This document shows, in pieces, positions 7,815 through 16,613 of a stretch of 44,550 nt of DNA. The DNA is taken from contig CAZHNG010000008.1 in NCBI GenBank assembly GCA_964533785.1, forward strand, positions 1-44,550. The letters are read 5' to 3'. The stretch comes from JANQRV01 sp964533785. GTDB taxonomy: Bacteria; Bacteroidota; Bacteroidia; Chitinophagales; Saprospiraceae. The translations under genes and the position numbers were made by a program. The notes beneath the pieces are model-generated. The model made no database searches and was not told the origin of the DNA. It worked only from the letters and a program-made list of their open reading frames with translations. Every line of letters starts with the position of its first letter. Positions within the stretch are counted from its first letter, which is position 1.

Positions 7815-10307
7815 TTAGAAGGGATAACCAAAGCCCAGGTTAAAGTTGACATCTCTGATCCCCCAACCGTTAAAATCCTCCCAGTAGTCCCCTTCTGTAA
7901 TATTCTCCGTCCTGGGGAACTGAAGGGGAAAAGGATACCTTAACCTTACTCCCATGTCTAATCGCAGGATGAAATAGGTTAGGTCAAGCCGGAATCCAAA
8001 TCCGCTACCAATCGCAATTTGCCGGTAAAAAGGATCGTTTACCAGGCCTTGCTCTTCGCAAGCTTCCAGTGTTCTGGAACGAAATAGGAACTGAGAGCCA
8101 CACCGGCTGGGGTCGGACTGTATTGTCCAGATATTGCCGGCATCCAAAAAAAACGCTCCGTCCAACAACCAGTATAAATTGAACCGGTATTCTGCGTTGA
8201 ATTCTATTCTCAGGTCACCGGTCTGGTAAAGTCTTAAACGGTTACCCGAATCCAGTCGAAACCGGTTGTCAGGGCTATGGGCCAATGTATCGAGGTAACC
8301 TCCCGGTCCCAGGCCGCGTTCCACCCAACCGCGAATACTGTTGGGGCCGCCCACCGCAAATTGCTTGATAAAAGGCACATCGGAAGAAAAACCAAACGGC
8401 CGGGCGATGCCAAAATAGAATCTGGTGCCAAACCCGCGTTTTGGAGTTATCTGTTTATAATACCTGAAATCGGTTTTTAGGCTGATGTATTGGGAAAACT
8501 TCGTATTCCCGATTCCGAATGTGTCTCTTGCATTACGTATTGCGTTTGTTAAGCTGTTAACGGCCCAAACCTCTCCACCTGCCGTTTCCAGGTCGATGCT
8601 GAAATAATTCTGCTCACCATTACTTTTAGGACGGCTATTGAAAACCATATTAAAATTCCTGAACAAAGCACTGAAAAAAAGTTGCTGGCCAAAGCTCCTT
8701 TCCAAGAAAGGGTTTTCATCAAGAATTACTCTGAAGGCTGGTTTTATGCGTGGCTCCAGAAAATCTATACCAATATGGTTGATAAAAGTCCGGGTCGTCT
8801 GTCCTCTTCTTACTTCGTACCCGAAAGTTGTATTGAAAAGATTGTATTGGTATAGGTCCAGGATTAAAATGTAATTATACCCGGTAGAAATTCTGCTCAC
8901 GGCTGTTTCTTTCAAGGCGGTATAAAACCTTTTTTCAACCGGCACTACTTTTTTTCCCAGTCGAATTTTATCTGCCAGCTTCCATAGTTTAAAATAGTCC
9001 AGAAATTTGGGAACGGTTAGCTCGGTCTGTATACCAAAATCAACGGTATTCCAAAATCGATTCCCTGCAGTATTGATATTCGGGTTAAATTCAACACCTG
9101 CCGAAAGATTAGTTACCGATAGTTCTGCTCCGTGTAGTAAGTTTTTATGGCTAAATGACGGACTAATGGTCGTCCCGAACAAATTTGGGGTAAGTGCAGA
9201 GACAGCATTCCTGTTGGTGTAGCTCAATTCAAAATCCAGGTTAAATTCCATTCTCTCGTCGGGTGTAAGTTCTATTCGGAAATTGATAACATCCTGCTGG
9301 ATACTGTCGACATTCTGCCGGATCCTGATAAATTTATATACACCCAGAGAAGAAAGTCTTTGGTAGGTTTTGTCGTAATTCTCTTCGCTATATAATTCGC
9401 CTTCTTTTAAATAGATGGCATTGATGACGGTTTTGGGCTTGATCTTAAAAGTTTGGATAGTATCGTAAAAATGATAATTATCAATTTCGGTATGATAGAG
9501 TTCTGAAGGCCGGTACAAGGGGGAGAAATTTGGGAATATTTCGATTTTTCCCACGCGAAAGATACGGTGGATGCTATCATTGGCCGGCAAATCAACGGTC
9601 AGGAACAAATTTGCTTTTTGTGGTTCTACGGTAGTATCGGCTTCTAAAGAAGAGACATGATAGGGGTAGAAGTTGGCATAGCCATTATCGCGAAGATAAG
9701 TGGTGATGCGTTCTTTTTCTTTTTCGAAAGTAGCGACATCGATCGGTGCATCCGTGGTAAGGGCTGTTTGGTGATGGATATTATCCAGGATTTGATTAAC
9801 CGTAGAATCAGGGCTAAAAAAGCTGACGCTGTCGATGGTAAACTGTTTCCGGGGATTAACGTAATAATCGATGTATATCTTTTTGCCTTTTGTTCTTTTG
9901 TCGCTAAAAACTTCAGCATTGTAATATCCTCTTTTATTAAGATAGAAAACGATAGCTTTTTCGGTGGCGAACCGCAGGGAGTCAGAATAGATAGTTGGCG
10001 GTTCGGCGATAACCCTGCGTATCCATTTATCCAGTTTGGTGGTATCACCGCTACCTGCGGTTTTGAAGTAAAACCATTCTCTCGGAATTCCAAAGAACTT
10101 GCGATTGCTGTTCTGCTGGTACAATTCGGCGAGTTGGTATCTGAAGGAGGGTTTGTTCTTGATTTTTTCTTTGCTTTTGAATTTAATACTATTGCCCCGC
10201 AGAAGAAACTCTTCTTCTTTTAAGAACTTGGCAGTATTGCAGGCATTAAAGGCCAACAGCAATACCATCCAACCAAAAAATTTGAGTGCTATAGTATTTT
10301 TTAGCAT
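7815..10307 (-). CDS. tamL: Translocation and assembly module lipoprotein TamL (BamA-like)
   Basis: This is an 830-residue Omp85-superfamily protein made as a lipoprotein (lipobox FNAC, Cys 23). About residues 25-370 hold POTRA-like domains, with the conserved opening NTAKFLKEEEFLL and many short beta-alpha-beta units. The C-terminal half is a 16-strand-type beta-barrel with the Omp85 signature GGPNSIRGW around residues 650-660 and a terminal aromatic residue (Phe 830). In Bacteroidota TamL works with the inner-membrane partner TamB in outer-membrane biogenesis; no tamB is visible here. The gene stands alone, divergent from the PgpH-type gene. No strong promoter box was found upstream. Assignment is by barrel motif plus lipoprotein signal, both diagnostic. 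Confidence 0.9.
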   Translation of the reverse strand: MLKNTIALKFFGWMVLLLAFNACNTAKFLKEEEFLLRGNSIKFKSKEKIKNKPSFRYQLAELYQQNSNRKFFGIPREWFYFKTAGSGDTTKLDKWIRRVIAEPPTIYSDSLRFATEKAIVFYLNKRGYYNAEVFSDKRTKGKKIYIDYYVNPRKQFTIDSVSFFSPDSTVNQILDNIHHQTALTTDAPIDVATFEKEKERITTYLRDNGYANFYPYHVSSLEADTTVEPQKANLFLTVDLPANDSIHRIFRVGKIEIFPNFSPLYRPSELYHTEIDNYHFYDTIQTFKIKPKTVINAIYLKEGELYSEENYDKTYQRLSSLGVYKFIRIRQNVDSIQQDVINFRIELTPDERMEFNLDFELSYTNRNAVSALTPNLFGTTISPSFSHKNLLHGAELSVTNLSAGVEFNPNINTAGNRFWNTVDFGIQTELTVPKFLDYFKLWKLADKIRLGKKVVPVEKRFYTALKETAVSRISTGYNYILILDLYQYNLFNTTFGYEVRRGQTTRTFINHIGIDFLEPRIKPAFRVILDENPFLERSFGQQLFFSALFRNFNMVFNSRPKSNGEQNYFSIDLETAGGEVWAVNSLTNAIRNARDTFGIGNTKFSQYISLKTDFRYYKQITPKRGFGTRFYFGIARPFGFSSDVPFIKQFAVGGPNSIRGWVERGLGPGGYLDTLAHSPDNRFRLDSGNRLRLYQTGDLRIEFNAEYRFNLYWLLDGAFFLDAGNIWTIQSDPSRCGSQFLFRSRTLEACEEQGLVNDPFYRQIAIGSGFGFRLDLTYFILRLDMGVRLRYPFPLQFPRTENITEGDYWEDFNGWGIRDVNFNLGFGYPF

Positions 10308-10406
10308 GTTATCACCAATAGAAAGTCACCAAATCGACAATTTAGCAAATAGAAATGAAATGTAAAGTGATAAAGTGTGAGCATATACCGATCTGTTCTA
10401 TTTACT

Positions 10407-10414
10407 TATCTTTG
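10407..10414 (+). promoter_or_regulatory. -7 promoter box TATCTTTG, implying a leaderless transcript
   Basis: TATCTTTG matches TAnnTTTG and is followed by CA. Its last base is only 5 bases before the ATG at 10419, so transcription would begin at or next to the start codon. This also excludes the upstream in-frame ATG at 10377 as the real start. No clear -33 element was found. Confidence 0.6.
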
Positions 10415-10418
10415 CAAA

Positions 10419-12551
10419 ATGAACACAAAGCAAAAAAATAGGTTGAAGAAAATTCCTGAAGCCATCAACTATCTGATGGTATTGGGGGTCGTTTTTTTAA
10501 TCAGTTTCCTATTTCCAAATACTGCAAAGTTTAAATACGAATTCAGCAATGGTCAAAATTGGAATTATGATGACCTGGTCGCTCCATTCGATTTTGCTAT
10601 CAAAAAGTCTGATGCCGTACTGGCTGATGAATATAAAGAAATTGAAGAAAATTTTTCCCCCTATTATGAAATCAATAAAAATGTAACGGATGAACAAATT
10701 GAAGCTTTTTCAGCAGCTTTTGATCAACAATTAGAGGAAGTAAAGGAAAGCGAACAATTTGAAGATGTGGTCGCCCGACCGGATGTGTACCGGAATTTTG
10801 GGAAAGAATATTTGGAAAATCTATTCAAAGCGGGGATCATCAGAATTGACACGGCTCATTTATCGGAGGATAAAAGCTTTACCATCAATATACTGGAAGG
10901 CAATAGCGCCTATACCAAAACGCTCGGTAATATAACAGATTATGAAGAGGCGTTGGCAAAAGTCAGCGATGATCTGCCCTATAGCAAATTGGAGGAACCT
11001 GAGTTTTTATTGCCTTTGCTTGAAAAATATATCCGACCCAATATTCTTTTCAACGAGGAAGTTACCAATAAATTCAAGCAAGAGTTGCTGGCTCAGATCC
11101 CTACCGTGCGCGGAAAGGTGAATAAGGGGGAAGTGATTGTAAAAGAAGGCGGCCTCATTGATGGAGAGACTTACCAGAAATTGATCTCTTACAGAGAACA
11201 GTACCAGCAGGAAATTGCCGCTGACCAGTCCCATTGGTTAGTATTTGCAGGGTATTTTATACTGACGGCCTTGATCATCGGTGCTTTCCTCATTTATCTG
11301 CTGACCTATAACCGCGCGGTTTTCCGGCGGTTTAATAAGTTGTTGTTCATTTTGATGTGGGTATTGCTCTACAGCTATCTGGTCTTTTTGGTGGAGGAGT
11401 TGAATGGTTTGAGCGCATATTTAATTCCCTTTGCGATCGTACCGATCGTTGTGAAGACGTTTTTCGAGGTGCGGCTGGCTTTATTTACCCATATAGTGAT
11501 CGTTTTGATCGCTAGTTTCCTTAGTTCATTGGGATATGAATTTACTTTCTTACAGATCCTGGTTGGTATCGTCGTATTACTGGCTGATGTGAATACGAGA
11601 GACTGGACAAAGTTTTTCTATTCTATGTTTTTTATTTTCATCACTTACGCACTGGGGCATACGGGCTTATCGCTCATAAAATCCGGTGACCTGGAAGCTA
11701 TTGAACTGGTACCATTTACCTGGTTCTTCCTCAATGTCATTCTCACTCTTTTGGCATATCCGTTAATTCCGTTGTTGGAGCGGTTATTTGGGTTTACTTC
11801 TTCGATCACTTTGATGGAATTGTCGGACATGAACCGGCCGCTTTTGAGAGATATGAGTATTAAAGCCCCTGGAACTTTACAGCATTCCTTACAGGTTGCC
11901 AACCTGGCGGAAGCTGCCGCTCAGGAAATTGGTGCAGACCCACTTTTAGTAAAGGTCGGAGCGCTTTATCATGATGTTGGAAAAACGCGGAATCCTGAAT
12001 ATTTCATTGAGAATCAAAGTGGTGAAAATCCTCACGCTGAGATCGATAACCTGGAAAGCGCCAAAATTATTATCCAACACGTCCCCGATGGAGTGGAAAT
12101 GGCCAGAAAACAAAGACTGCCTTCCATTGTCACGAACTTCATCCGCACCCATCATGGTACTACGCGAACTGAATATTTTTACCGGAATTATCTCAAGGAT
12201 CATCCTGAGGAAGAAGTGGACGAAAGTCTATTTCGGTATCCTGGGCCCTTACCTACTTCAAAGGAAGAGACTATTGTAATGCTGGCGGATTCCATTGAGG
12301 CGGCCTGTAAAAGTCTTAAACACCCCACCAACAAAGAATTGATGAATCTGATCGACAAGATCGTTTCCGGTAAAATCCAGCACGGTCAATTGGTTAATTC
12401 CGAGCTTTCTTTTAAAGAATTGGAAGAATGTGTGGCTGTTTTCCGTCAGATCATGCGTTCCGTTCACCACGTTCGGATCTCCTATCCAAAGGATAAAAAG
12501 GAAGAAGAAGAAGAAGAAAAAACCAGGAAATCGGAAAACAATAAACCTTAA
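10419..12551 (+). CDS. pgpH: 7TM-HD phosphohydrolase, PgpH-type (probable cyclic di-AMP phosphodiesterase)
   Basis: This is a 710-residue polytopic protein. One N-terminal membrane segment (about 17-34) is followed by a large extracytoplasmic 7TMR-HDED domain (about 40-265), seven more membrane segments (about 273-455) and a cytoplasmic HD domain (about 470-690). The HD site is complete: His 489 in LQHSL, His 518-Asp 519 in HDVGK, then RTHHG and a late Asp in MLADSIEAA. Listeria PgpH, with this architecture, degrades c-di-AMP; the same substrate is inferred here. The C-terminus is a GAA-repeat-encoded acidic tail (12496-12520). The 10419 start is chosen from the promoter box just upstream. 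Its stop codon shares the TTAA tetranucleotide with the convergent rluA-type gene. Confidence 0.92.
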   Translation: MNTKQKNRLKKIPEAINYLMVLGVVFLISFLFPNTAKFKYEFSNGQNWNYDDLVAPFDFAIKKSDAVLADEYKEIEENFSPYYEINKNVTDEQIEAFSAAFDQQLEEVKESEQFEDVVARPDVYRNFGKEYLENLFKAGIIRIDTAHLSEDKSFTINILEGNSAYTKTLGNITDYEEALAKVSDDLPYSKLEEPEFLLPLLEKYIRPNILFNEEVTNKFKQELLAQIPTVRGKVNKGEVIVKEGGLIDGETYQKLISYREQYQQEIAADQSHWLVFAGYFILTALIIGAFLIYLLTYNRAVFRRFNKLLFILMWVLLYSYLVFLVEELNGLSAYLIPFAIVPIVVKTFFEVRLALFTHIVIVLIASFLSSLGYEFTFLQILVGIVVLLADVNTRDWTKFFYSMFFIFITYALGHTGLSLIKSGDLEAIELVPFTWFFLNVILTLLAYPLIPLLERLFGFTSSITLMELSDMNRPLLRDMSIKAPGTLQHSLQVANLAEAAAQEIGADPLLVKVGALYHDVGKTRNPEYFIENQSGENPHAEIDNLESAKIIIQHVPDGVEMARKQRLPSIVTNFIRTHHGTTRTEYFYRNYLKDHPEEEVDESLFRYPGPLPTSKEETIVMLADSIEAACKSLKHPTNKELMNLIDKIVSGKIQHGQLVNSELSFKELEECVAVFRQIMRSVHHVRISYPKDKKEEEEEEKTRKSENNKP

Positions 12552-13261
12552 GCAACAGTGGCTTCTTCTTCAAACAAGCGGAACAAATCCCAAATATCAT
12601 CATGCGGTAATTCGGCTACGATGGTGACCTTTTCTTTTTTCACCGGATGAACAAAAGAAAGACTTCTGCAGTGAAGGTGGATATTCTTGTCACGATTAGC
12701 TCTCGGGAATCCATATTTTACATCTCCCAGGATAGGCATACCCGCTTGTGATAGTTGCACCCGAATTTGATGCGGTCGGCCGGTATGCGGCTTGATCTCC
12801 AGTAAATGGTGGTCATTAATTTTGGAAAGCAAGCGGTATTCCAGGCTTGCCGGTTTAGCCTTAGCTCTTTCGGCACGGTGGCTCATAGTAGTATAAGCTC
12901 GTGCCACGTTCTTATTCTTATCTTTGGCAATGAAGTGCTTCAGTTTACCTTTTAACGGTTGGGGAGTATTATGAACAATAGCCCAGTAGGTTTTTTCTAC
13001 GGCTCTTTCTTTAAATAGCTGATTCATGCGCGAAAGCCCCTTACTCGTACGCGCCATAATGACGACTCCGCTAACCGGCCTGTCCAACCGGTGAATAACC
13101 CCAAGGAATACTGCTCCCGGTTTTTGGTATCTTACTTTTATATAATCTTTGACATAATCCTGCAAGGTAGTATCCTCCGTTTCATCTCCGTGAACGAGGA
13201 CCCCACCGGGTTTATTGACGGCAATAAGGTGATTATCTTCGTAGAGTACTTGTAAATGCAT
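12548..13261 (-). CDS. RluA family RNA pseudouridine synthase
   Basis: This is a 237-residue single-domain enzyme that isomerises uridine to pseudouridine in rRNA or tRNA. The RluA motif HRLDRPVSG is at 57-65 with catalytic Asp 60. It also has AVNKPGGVLVH at 14-24 and the HQIRVQL-type segment near 170 typical of the family. There is no N-terminal S4 domain, so it resembles short Bacteroidota RluA paralogues; the target uridine cannot be predicted. The ATG at 13261 is chosen because the family's conserved opening (VLYEDNHLIAVNKP) begins there; an in-frame upstream extension would run into the lipoprotein gene. It lies 7 bases after that gene, suggesting co-transcription. Confidence 0.92.
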   Translation of the reverse strand: MHLQVLYEDNHLIAVNKPGGVLVHGDETEDTTLQDYVKDYIKVRYQKPGAVFLGVIHRLDRPVSGVVIMARTSKGLSRMNQLFKERAVEKTYWAIVHNTPQPLKGKLKHFIAKDKNKNVARAYTTMSHRAERAKAKPASLEYRLLSKINDHHLLEIKPHTGRPHQIRVQLSQAGMPILGDVKYGFPRANRDKNIHLHCRSLSFVHPVKKEKVTIVAELPHDDIWDLFRLFEEEATVA

Positions 13262-13268
13262 AATTAAA

Positions 13269-13820
13269 TTATTGGTATCCGAATTGCTGTTTGGTAGGCC
13301 GGGAGAGCAGGTTGATGATCTTGACGATCGCACCATCATCGTTATAACCTTTTACAGCATTCCAGGACATAGCGTCTTCTGCATTGTTGGCATCCTGTAC
13401 TTCCCACTCTCCGTCTCTGTTACTGCAAAAATTATCAATAAAAAGATAGTTTTTCCCTTCCCTGGTTGTTAATCGCCAGGATCCGTAGCCGATCTGCTCT
13501 TCCCAATGTCCGTCGGTAAAAGTACCGTCAGGCTCAAACTTGTACCACCTGCCCGTTTGAGTCCGGTTGAGCCGGTCTTTGGGACCCTGGGTGTCGATAT
13601 AAAATTCCATTACCCACCAATTTCTTACCAATAATTGTTCGAAATAAGAATTACCGGGGGCGACCGCAGTAGCGTAGCTCCCTTCGATGCAAGCCGGATT
13701 ATTATTGACGGCAGCATCGGTATCGTTACTATTAACGGTATTTTGGTTGTTACCCTGATCAGGCGTACAAGCCGTTCCCAAAAAGAGAAAAGTTGCAAAA
13801 AAACAGTTATACCACTTCAT
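13269..13820 (-). CDS. Hypothetical lipoprotein
   Basis: This 183-residue protein has a lipoprotein signal (MKWYNCFF... with lipobox LGTAC, Cys 18), followed by an Asn/Gln/Asp-rich linker to about residue 45. The mature domain is beta-rich with repeated Trp/Tyr/Gly, such as LVRNWWVMEFYID and GSWRLTTREGKNYLFID, resembling a lipocalin-like small barrel. I recognise no named family. The rluA-type gene follows after 7 bases, so the two probably share the promoter at 13854-13861, although no functional link is obvious. Confidence 0.8.
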   Translation of the reverse strand: MKWYNCFFATFLFLGTACTPDQGNNQNTVNSNDTDAAVNNNPACIEGSYATAVAPGNSYFEQLLVRNWWVMEFYIDTQGPKDRLNRTQTGRWYKFEPDGTFTDGHWEEQIGYGSWRLTTREGKNYLFIDNFCSNRDGEWEVQDANNAEDAMSWNAVKGYNDDGAIVKIINLLSRPTKQQFGYQ

Positions 13821-13853
13821 AGTATATTTTATTTGGCATTGCTTTAAAATTCA

Positions 13854-13861
13854 CAAAAGTA
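13854..13861 (-). promoter_or_regulatory. -7 promoter box TACTTTTG
   Basis: On the minus strand TACTTTTG matches TAnnTTTG and ends 34 bases upstream of the lipoprotein ATG. The rest of the gap up to 14109 holds no further feature I can support. Confidence 0.55.
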
Positions 13862-14109
13862 AGCATTTATACTATTATGCATTCATGATGGCGTATTTCT
13901 TTGCCCGCCGACGGTATTCAAAATGGAATAATGCCGATGAAATTATAGGACAACATAATTTCAAATCAGTATTCAGTGGTCAAGCAGATTTATTATATTG
14001 ATTGTTCACACACAACTCTCTATTCTCCAAACTCCCGCAGTCTGGTATCGGTATCTGATATCTGCTCTCTTACTTAAGTAGAGGTTGCCCCATTGGCGTA
14101 GACGAAAAT

Positions 14110-15369
14110 TTACGCTCTTTCAACCGGCATGGTCATACAATGAGAGCCGCCGCGAGCACGCGATAATTCATTAGAAGGCAACGTAATAATGGTTTTCTCC
14201 AGATTTTGGGGATCTACTTGCTGGTTTTCCACTCCTTTGAGAAATGTTAGAGCAGGTAAAATTTGGTATCCTGCTGCTACCAGTGCTTCTTCTGTTTTGG
14301 GGTTTCGGTCGTAAGTAACGGCTACTCCCGGCTTGATGGTAACCAGGTTGCAGCCATCCGTCCATTGTTCTCTTTCCTGGTAAGGAGACTCGCCGTTACC
14401 GCTCAGCACAAATTTAATATTCGTATTAATTTCGGCACGCAAAAACTCTTCAATGGTATGGTAGAATCGTTTGGCTCCGCCTTTGGTGAATACCTCAACG
14501 TACGAACTCAACCCATCGATCACTACTGGTTTGAATGCGACGAATTCATCGTGATCGATTTGGGTGAAAATAGTATCAATATGCATGAAGCTCCGGTCAG
14601 TAGGAATGTTAATTTGAACAACATTCTCTACGACGTCTCTTTCAAATAGGACATCCTTTAAGGAATGGATCGCGTGGGGAGTCGACCGTTCCGAACACCC
14701 TAATAGCAAATAATCCTTATTAATGATCATCATATCCCCCCCTTCCAAGGAGATGCTCTCGCCACGAAAAGAAGGCGGAAATAAATCAACCGAATTGAGG
14801 TTTATAACGCGCTTTTCTTTTTGTAGTTGACTGAAAATAGGGTGGGCCAAAAAGATAAAACGCGTGAGGAAATTTTCTCTGAACCGGGCTTCTTTGGCTG
14901 CTTTCGTGACGATGACATGGTCATTTACAGTGGTTGCAATGTCCCTGGTGAAAATAAAATTAGGTATCGGATCAAAGAGAATATGCCCACTGGCTTTATT
15001 ATATCCCGAAATCAAAACTTCAGCCAGATCTTCGTCGGACAATGGCTCAAATTCTGACAAGAAACTTCTCGGTAGCTCTTCAAAATCAATGACCAGGTCG
15101 AGGAGTTCTGATTTCAGGTCGTGATCGGCCTGGAGAGCTTCCACGAGTAGATCTTGAGACTCCAGTACATTTTCATTTCCGAGAAATGCCCTTAGTACAT
15201 CGGTGAAAATATCGTGTTCTTTCTGCATCTGGGGCAGGTGGACGATATCGTCGAATAATAATTCGCCCGCTCTTTTGGGAGCGATTCTGGCTATGCCGGC
15301 ATCAGGACGGTGTACAATGACCCGCTTTAATGGTTTGATTTCGGAAGATACGTTTACTCGCGATTGCAT
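14110..15369 (-). CDS. arcA: Arginine deiminase
   Basis: This is a 419-residue guanidino-group hydrolase that converts arginine to citrulline and ammonia. The active-site residues of the family are all seen: FTRD at 140-143, LEGGD with Glu 209, HIDTIF with His 263 and Asp 265, and the nucleophile Cys 411 in GGSHCMTMP near the C-terminus. The length is normal for bacterial ArcA. There is no neighbouring ornithine carbamoyltransferase, carbamate kinase or arginine/ornithine antiporter, so a fermentative ArcABCD pathway is not encoded here; catabolic or pH-related arginine use is inferred. Monocistronic, cytoplasmic. Confidence 0.95.
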   Translation of the reverse strand: MQSRVNVSSEIKPLKRVIVHRPDAGIARIAPKRAGELLFDDIVHLPQMQKEHDIFTDVLRAFLGNENVLESQDLLVEALQADHDLKSELLDLVIDFEELPRSFLSEFEPLSDEDLAEVLISGYNKASGHILFDPIPNFIFTRDIATTVNDHVIVTKAAKEARFRENFLTRFIFLAHPIFSQLQKEKRVINLNSVDLFPPSFRGESISLEGGDMMIINKDYLLLGCSERSTPHAIHSLKDVLFERDVVENVVQINIPTDRSFMHIDTIFTQIDHDEFVAFKPVVIDGLSSYVEVFTKGGAKRFYHTIEEFLRAEINTNIKFVLSGNGESPYQEREQWTDGCNLVTIKPGVAVTYDRNPKTEEALVAAGYQILPALTFLKGVENQQVDPQNLEKTIITLPSNELSRARGGSHCMTMPVERA

Positions 15370-15456
15370 ATCGGTTAAAAATTAGTTAGGATTTTGTGTT
15401 TTAACAGGATTAGAATTGAAAATGATCAGGTAATCCTTTCAATGATCTCATGTATT

Positions 15457-15482
15457 CTGGCGTCTGTTGTCTAAAATCTGGC
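15457..15482. repeat. Solitary copy of the dispersed TGTTGTCTAAAATCT repeat
   Basis: Within the gap between the arginine deiminase and FAD oxidoreductase genes, the 15 bases at 15465-15479 are identical to 33514-33528 and are flanked here too by CTGGCGTCT/CTGGC, degenerate forms of the CTAGCGT unit. It is a diverged member of the repeat family seen at 1-53 and 33405-33548. Confidence 0.7.
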
Positions 15483-15485
15483 ATT

Positions 15486-16613
15486 TCACCTTACCATCTT
15501 TTCAATCTCATATATCGAATTAATTTTTCCTGCAAAGATGCAATAAAAGTTGGGATTTTCGTGTAAAAGAGCGATCTCCGTAGGTCGGCCATCATCGATG
15601 TAATTGGCCCGGAGTTTTGATTTGATAGTAAACATAGATTTATAGTAATAGAAGGTGACGGAAGGGTTGAAATAATGCCTGATCTGTCCGAGCATTTTCT
15701 TTTGATTGGACCTTGGTCGTGCCGGACAATAATTGCAGTTACTGAGGTAATCTGGCTTACAGGCTGTATTTATGTCCTGGCAATCAAAGTTTGGCAAAAA
15801 GTCGTAAGAAACTTTATGGTGCGTATAAGCGACGGAAGAGAGGGAAAGCAAACCCGACAGTCCGTAGGGCATTAGCGAGCCAAACTGACCGTCCATGACC
15901 GTAATCCCCATATTTTTTATCTGAGGAGAAGTGACAAAGACCATTTCCGATATTTCGTGCATGAGTCGGAGGGGACGTACCCGGAATATTTGGTTGATAC
16001 TATTGCTTCCCGCGTAAGTAGCATTAATGACTTGCCTGGCCATCAACTTTTCCGCACTGCCGTTTTTCGACTGGTAATAAAGCTGCCAGCCATCTTTGGT
16101 AGCGTTCGCAGAAGCGACTTTAATACCTAATTCTACCTCGATACCGGGACAATTCAAGACTCTTTGCCGGTAATATTGAGCGATGAGAATAGGATCGAAA
16201 CTATATTCGGTGGTTAAAAACAAGGCTTCCAGGCGATCGAAATTGATGTAAGGATGGTCAGTAACCTGCTTGCATTTGATCTTCAGGTGTTCACAAAATC
16301 TTTGAAATTGAACCCTATCCGTAAACGAACCGTGTTTGTCAATGCCGTAATATTTATCGAAGGAAAAATTTATAAATTTTTGGTGTTCTTCGGTAAACCG
16401 CAATTTATTTTCATCTGACATTCTAGCGGTGGCGATACTTCGGGGGTAATGATAACCGCTGTGCAATCTGGCCTGATTGACAATGGAAGCTTTGGTCAGT
16501 AATTGATTTTCTTTTTCGAGCAGAAGAACGCGTTGATTCCTTTCTGCCAGATACAGAGCTGCGTAACAACCAAATATTCCTCCACCGATGATGGTATAAT
16601 CATATTCCCTCAT
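15486..16613 (-). CDS. FAD-dependent oxidoreductase (DAO-like)
   Basis: This is a 375-residue flavoprotein with an N-terminal dinucleotide-binding fold: GGGIFG at 10-15, then an acidic end of strand 2 (LLLEKE). The segment ARLHSGYHYPRS near 49-60 corresponds to the substrate-side loop of the D-amino acid oxidase/L-2-hydroxyglutarate dehydrogenase superfamily. The substrate is unknown. An unusual four-cysteine group (Cys 278, 285, 293 and 296) sits in the C-terminal part and could bind a metal or form disulfides. The start codon overlaps the recQ stop in ATGA, so it is translated from the recQ transcript; a functional link to RecQ is not evident. Confidence 0.85.
   Translation of the reverse strand: MREYDYTIIGGGIFGCYAALYLAERNQRVLLLEKENQLLTKASIVNQARLHSGYHYPRSIATARMSDENKLRFTEEHQKFINFSFDKYYGIDKHGSFTDRVQFQRFCEHLKIKCKQVTDHPYINFDRLEALFLTTEYSFDPILIAQYYRQRVLNCPGIEVELGIKVASANATKDGWQLYYQSKNGSAEKLMARQVINATYAGSNSINQIFRVRPLRLMHEISEMVFVTSPQIKNMGITVMDGQFGSLMPYGLSGLLSLSSVAYTHHKVSYDFLPNFDCQDINTACKPDYLSNCNYCPARPRSNQKKMLGQIRHYFNPSVTFYYYKSMFTIKSKLRANYIDDGRPTEIALLHENPNFYCIFAGKINSIYEIEKMVR

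Noticed and set aside
9657..10223. A 188-codon plus-strand open frame
   Set aside because: It is antisense to tamL, Phe-rich and without motifs.
10377..10418. Upstream in-frame ATG as the start of the PgpH-type gene
   Set aside because: It would place the promoter box TATCTTTG inside the coding region, and the extra 14 residues have no role before the first membrane segment.
14110..15369. A complete arginine deiminase fermentation operon
   Set aside because: Only arcA is present; no arcB, arcC or antiporter gene flanks it.
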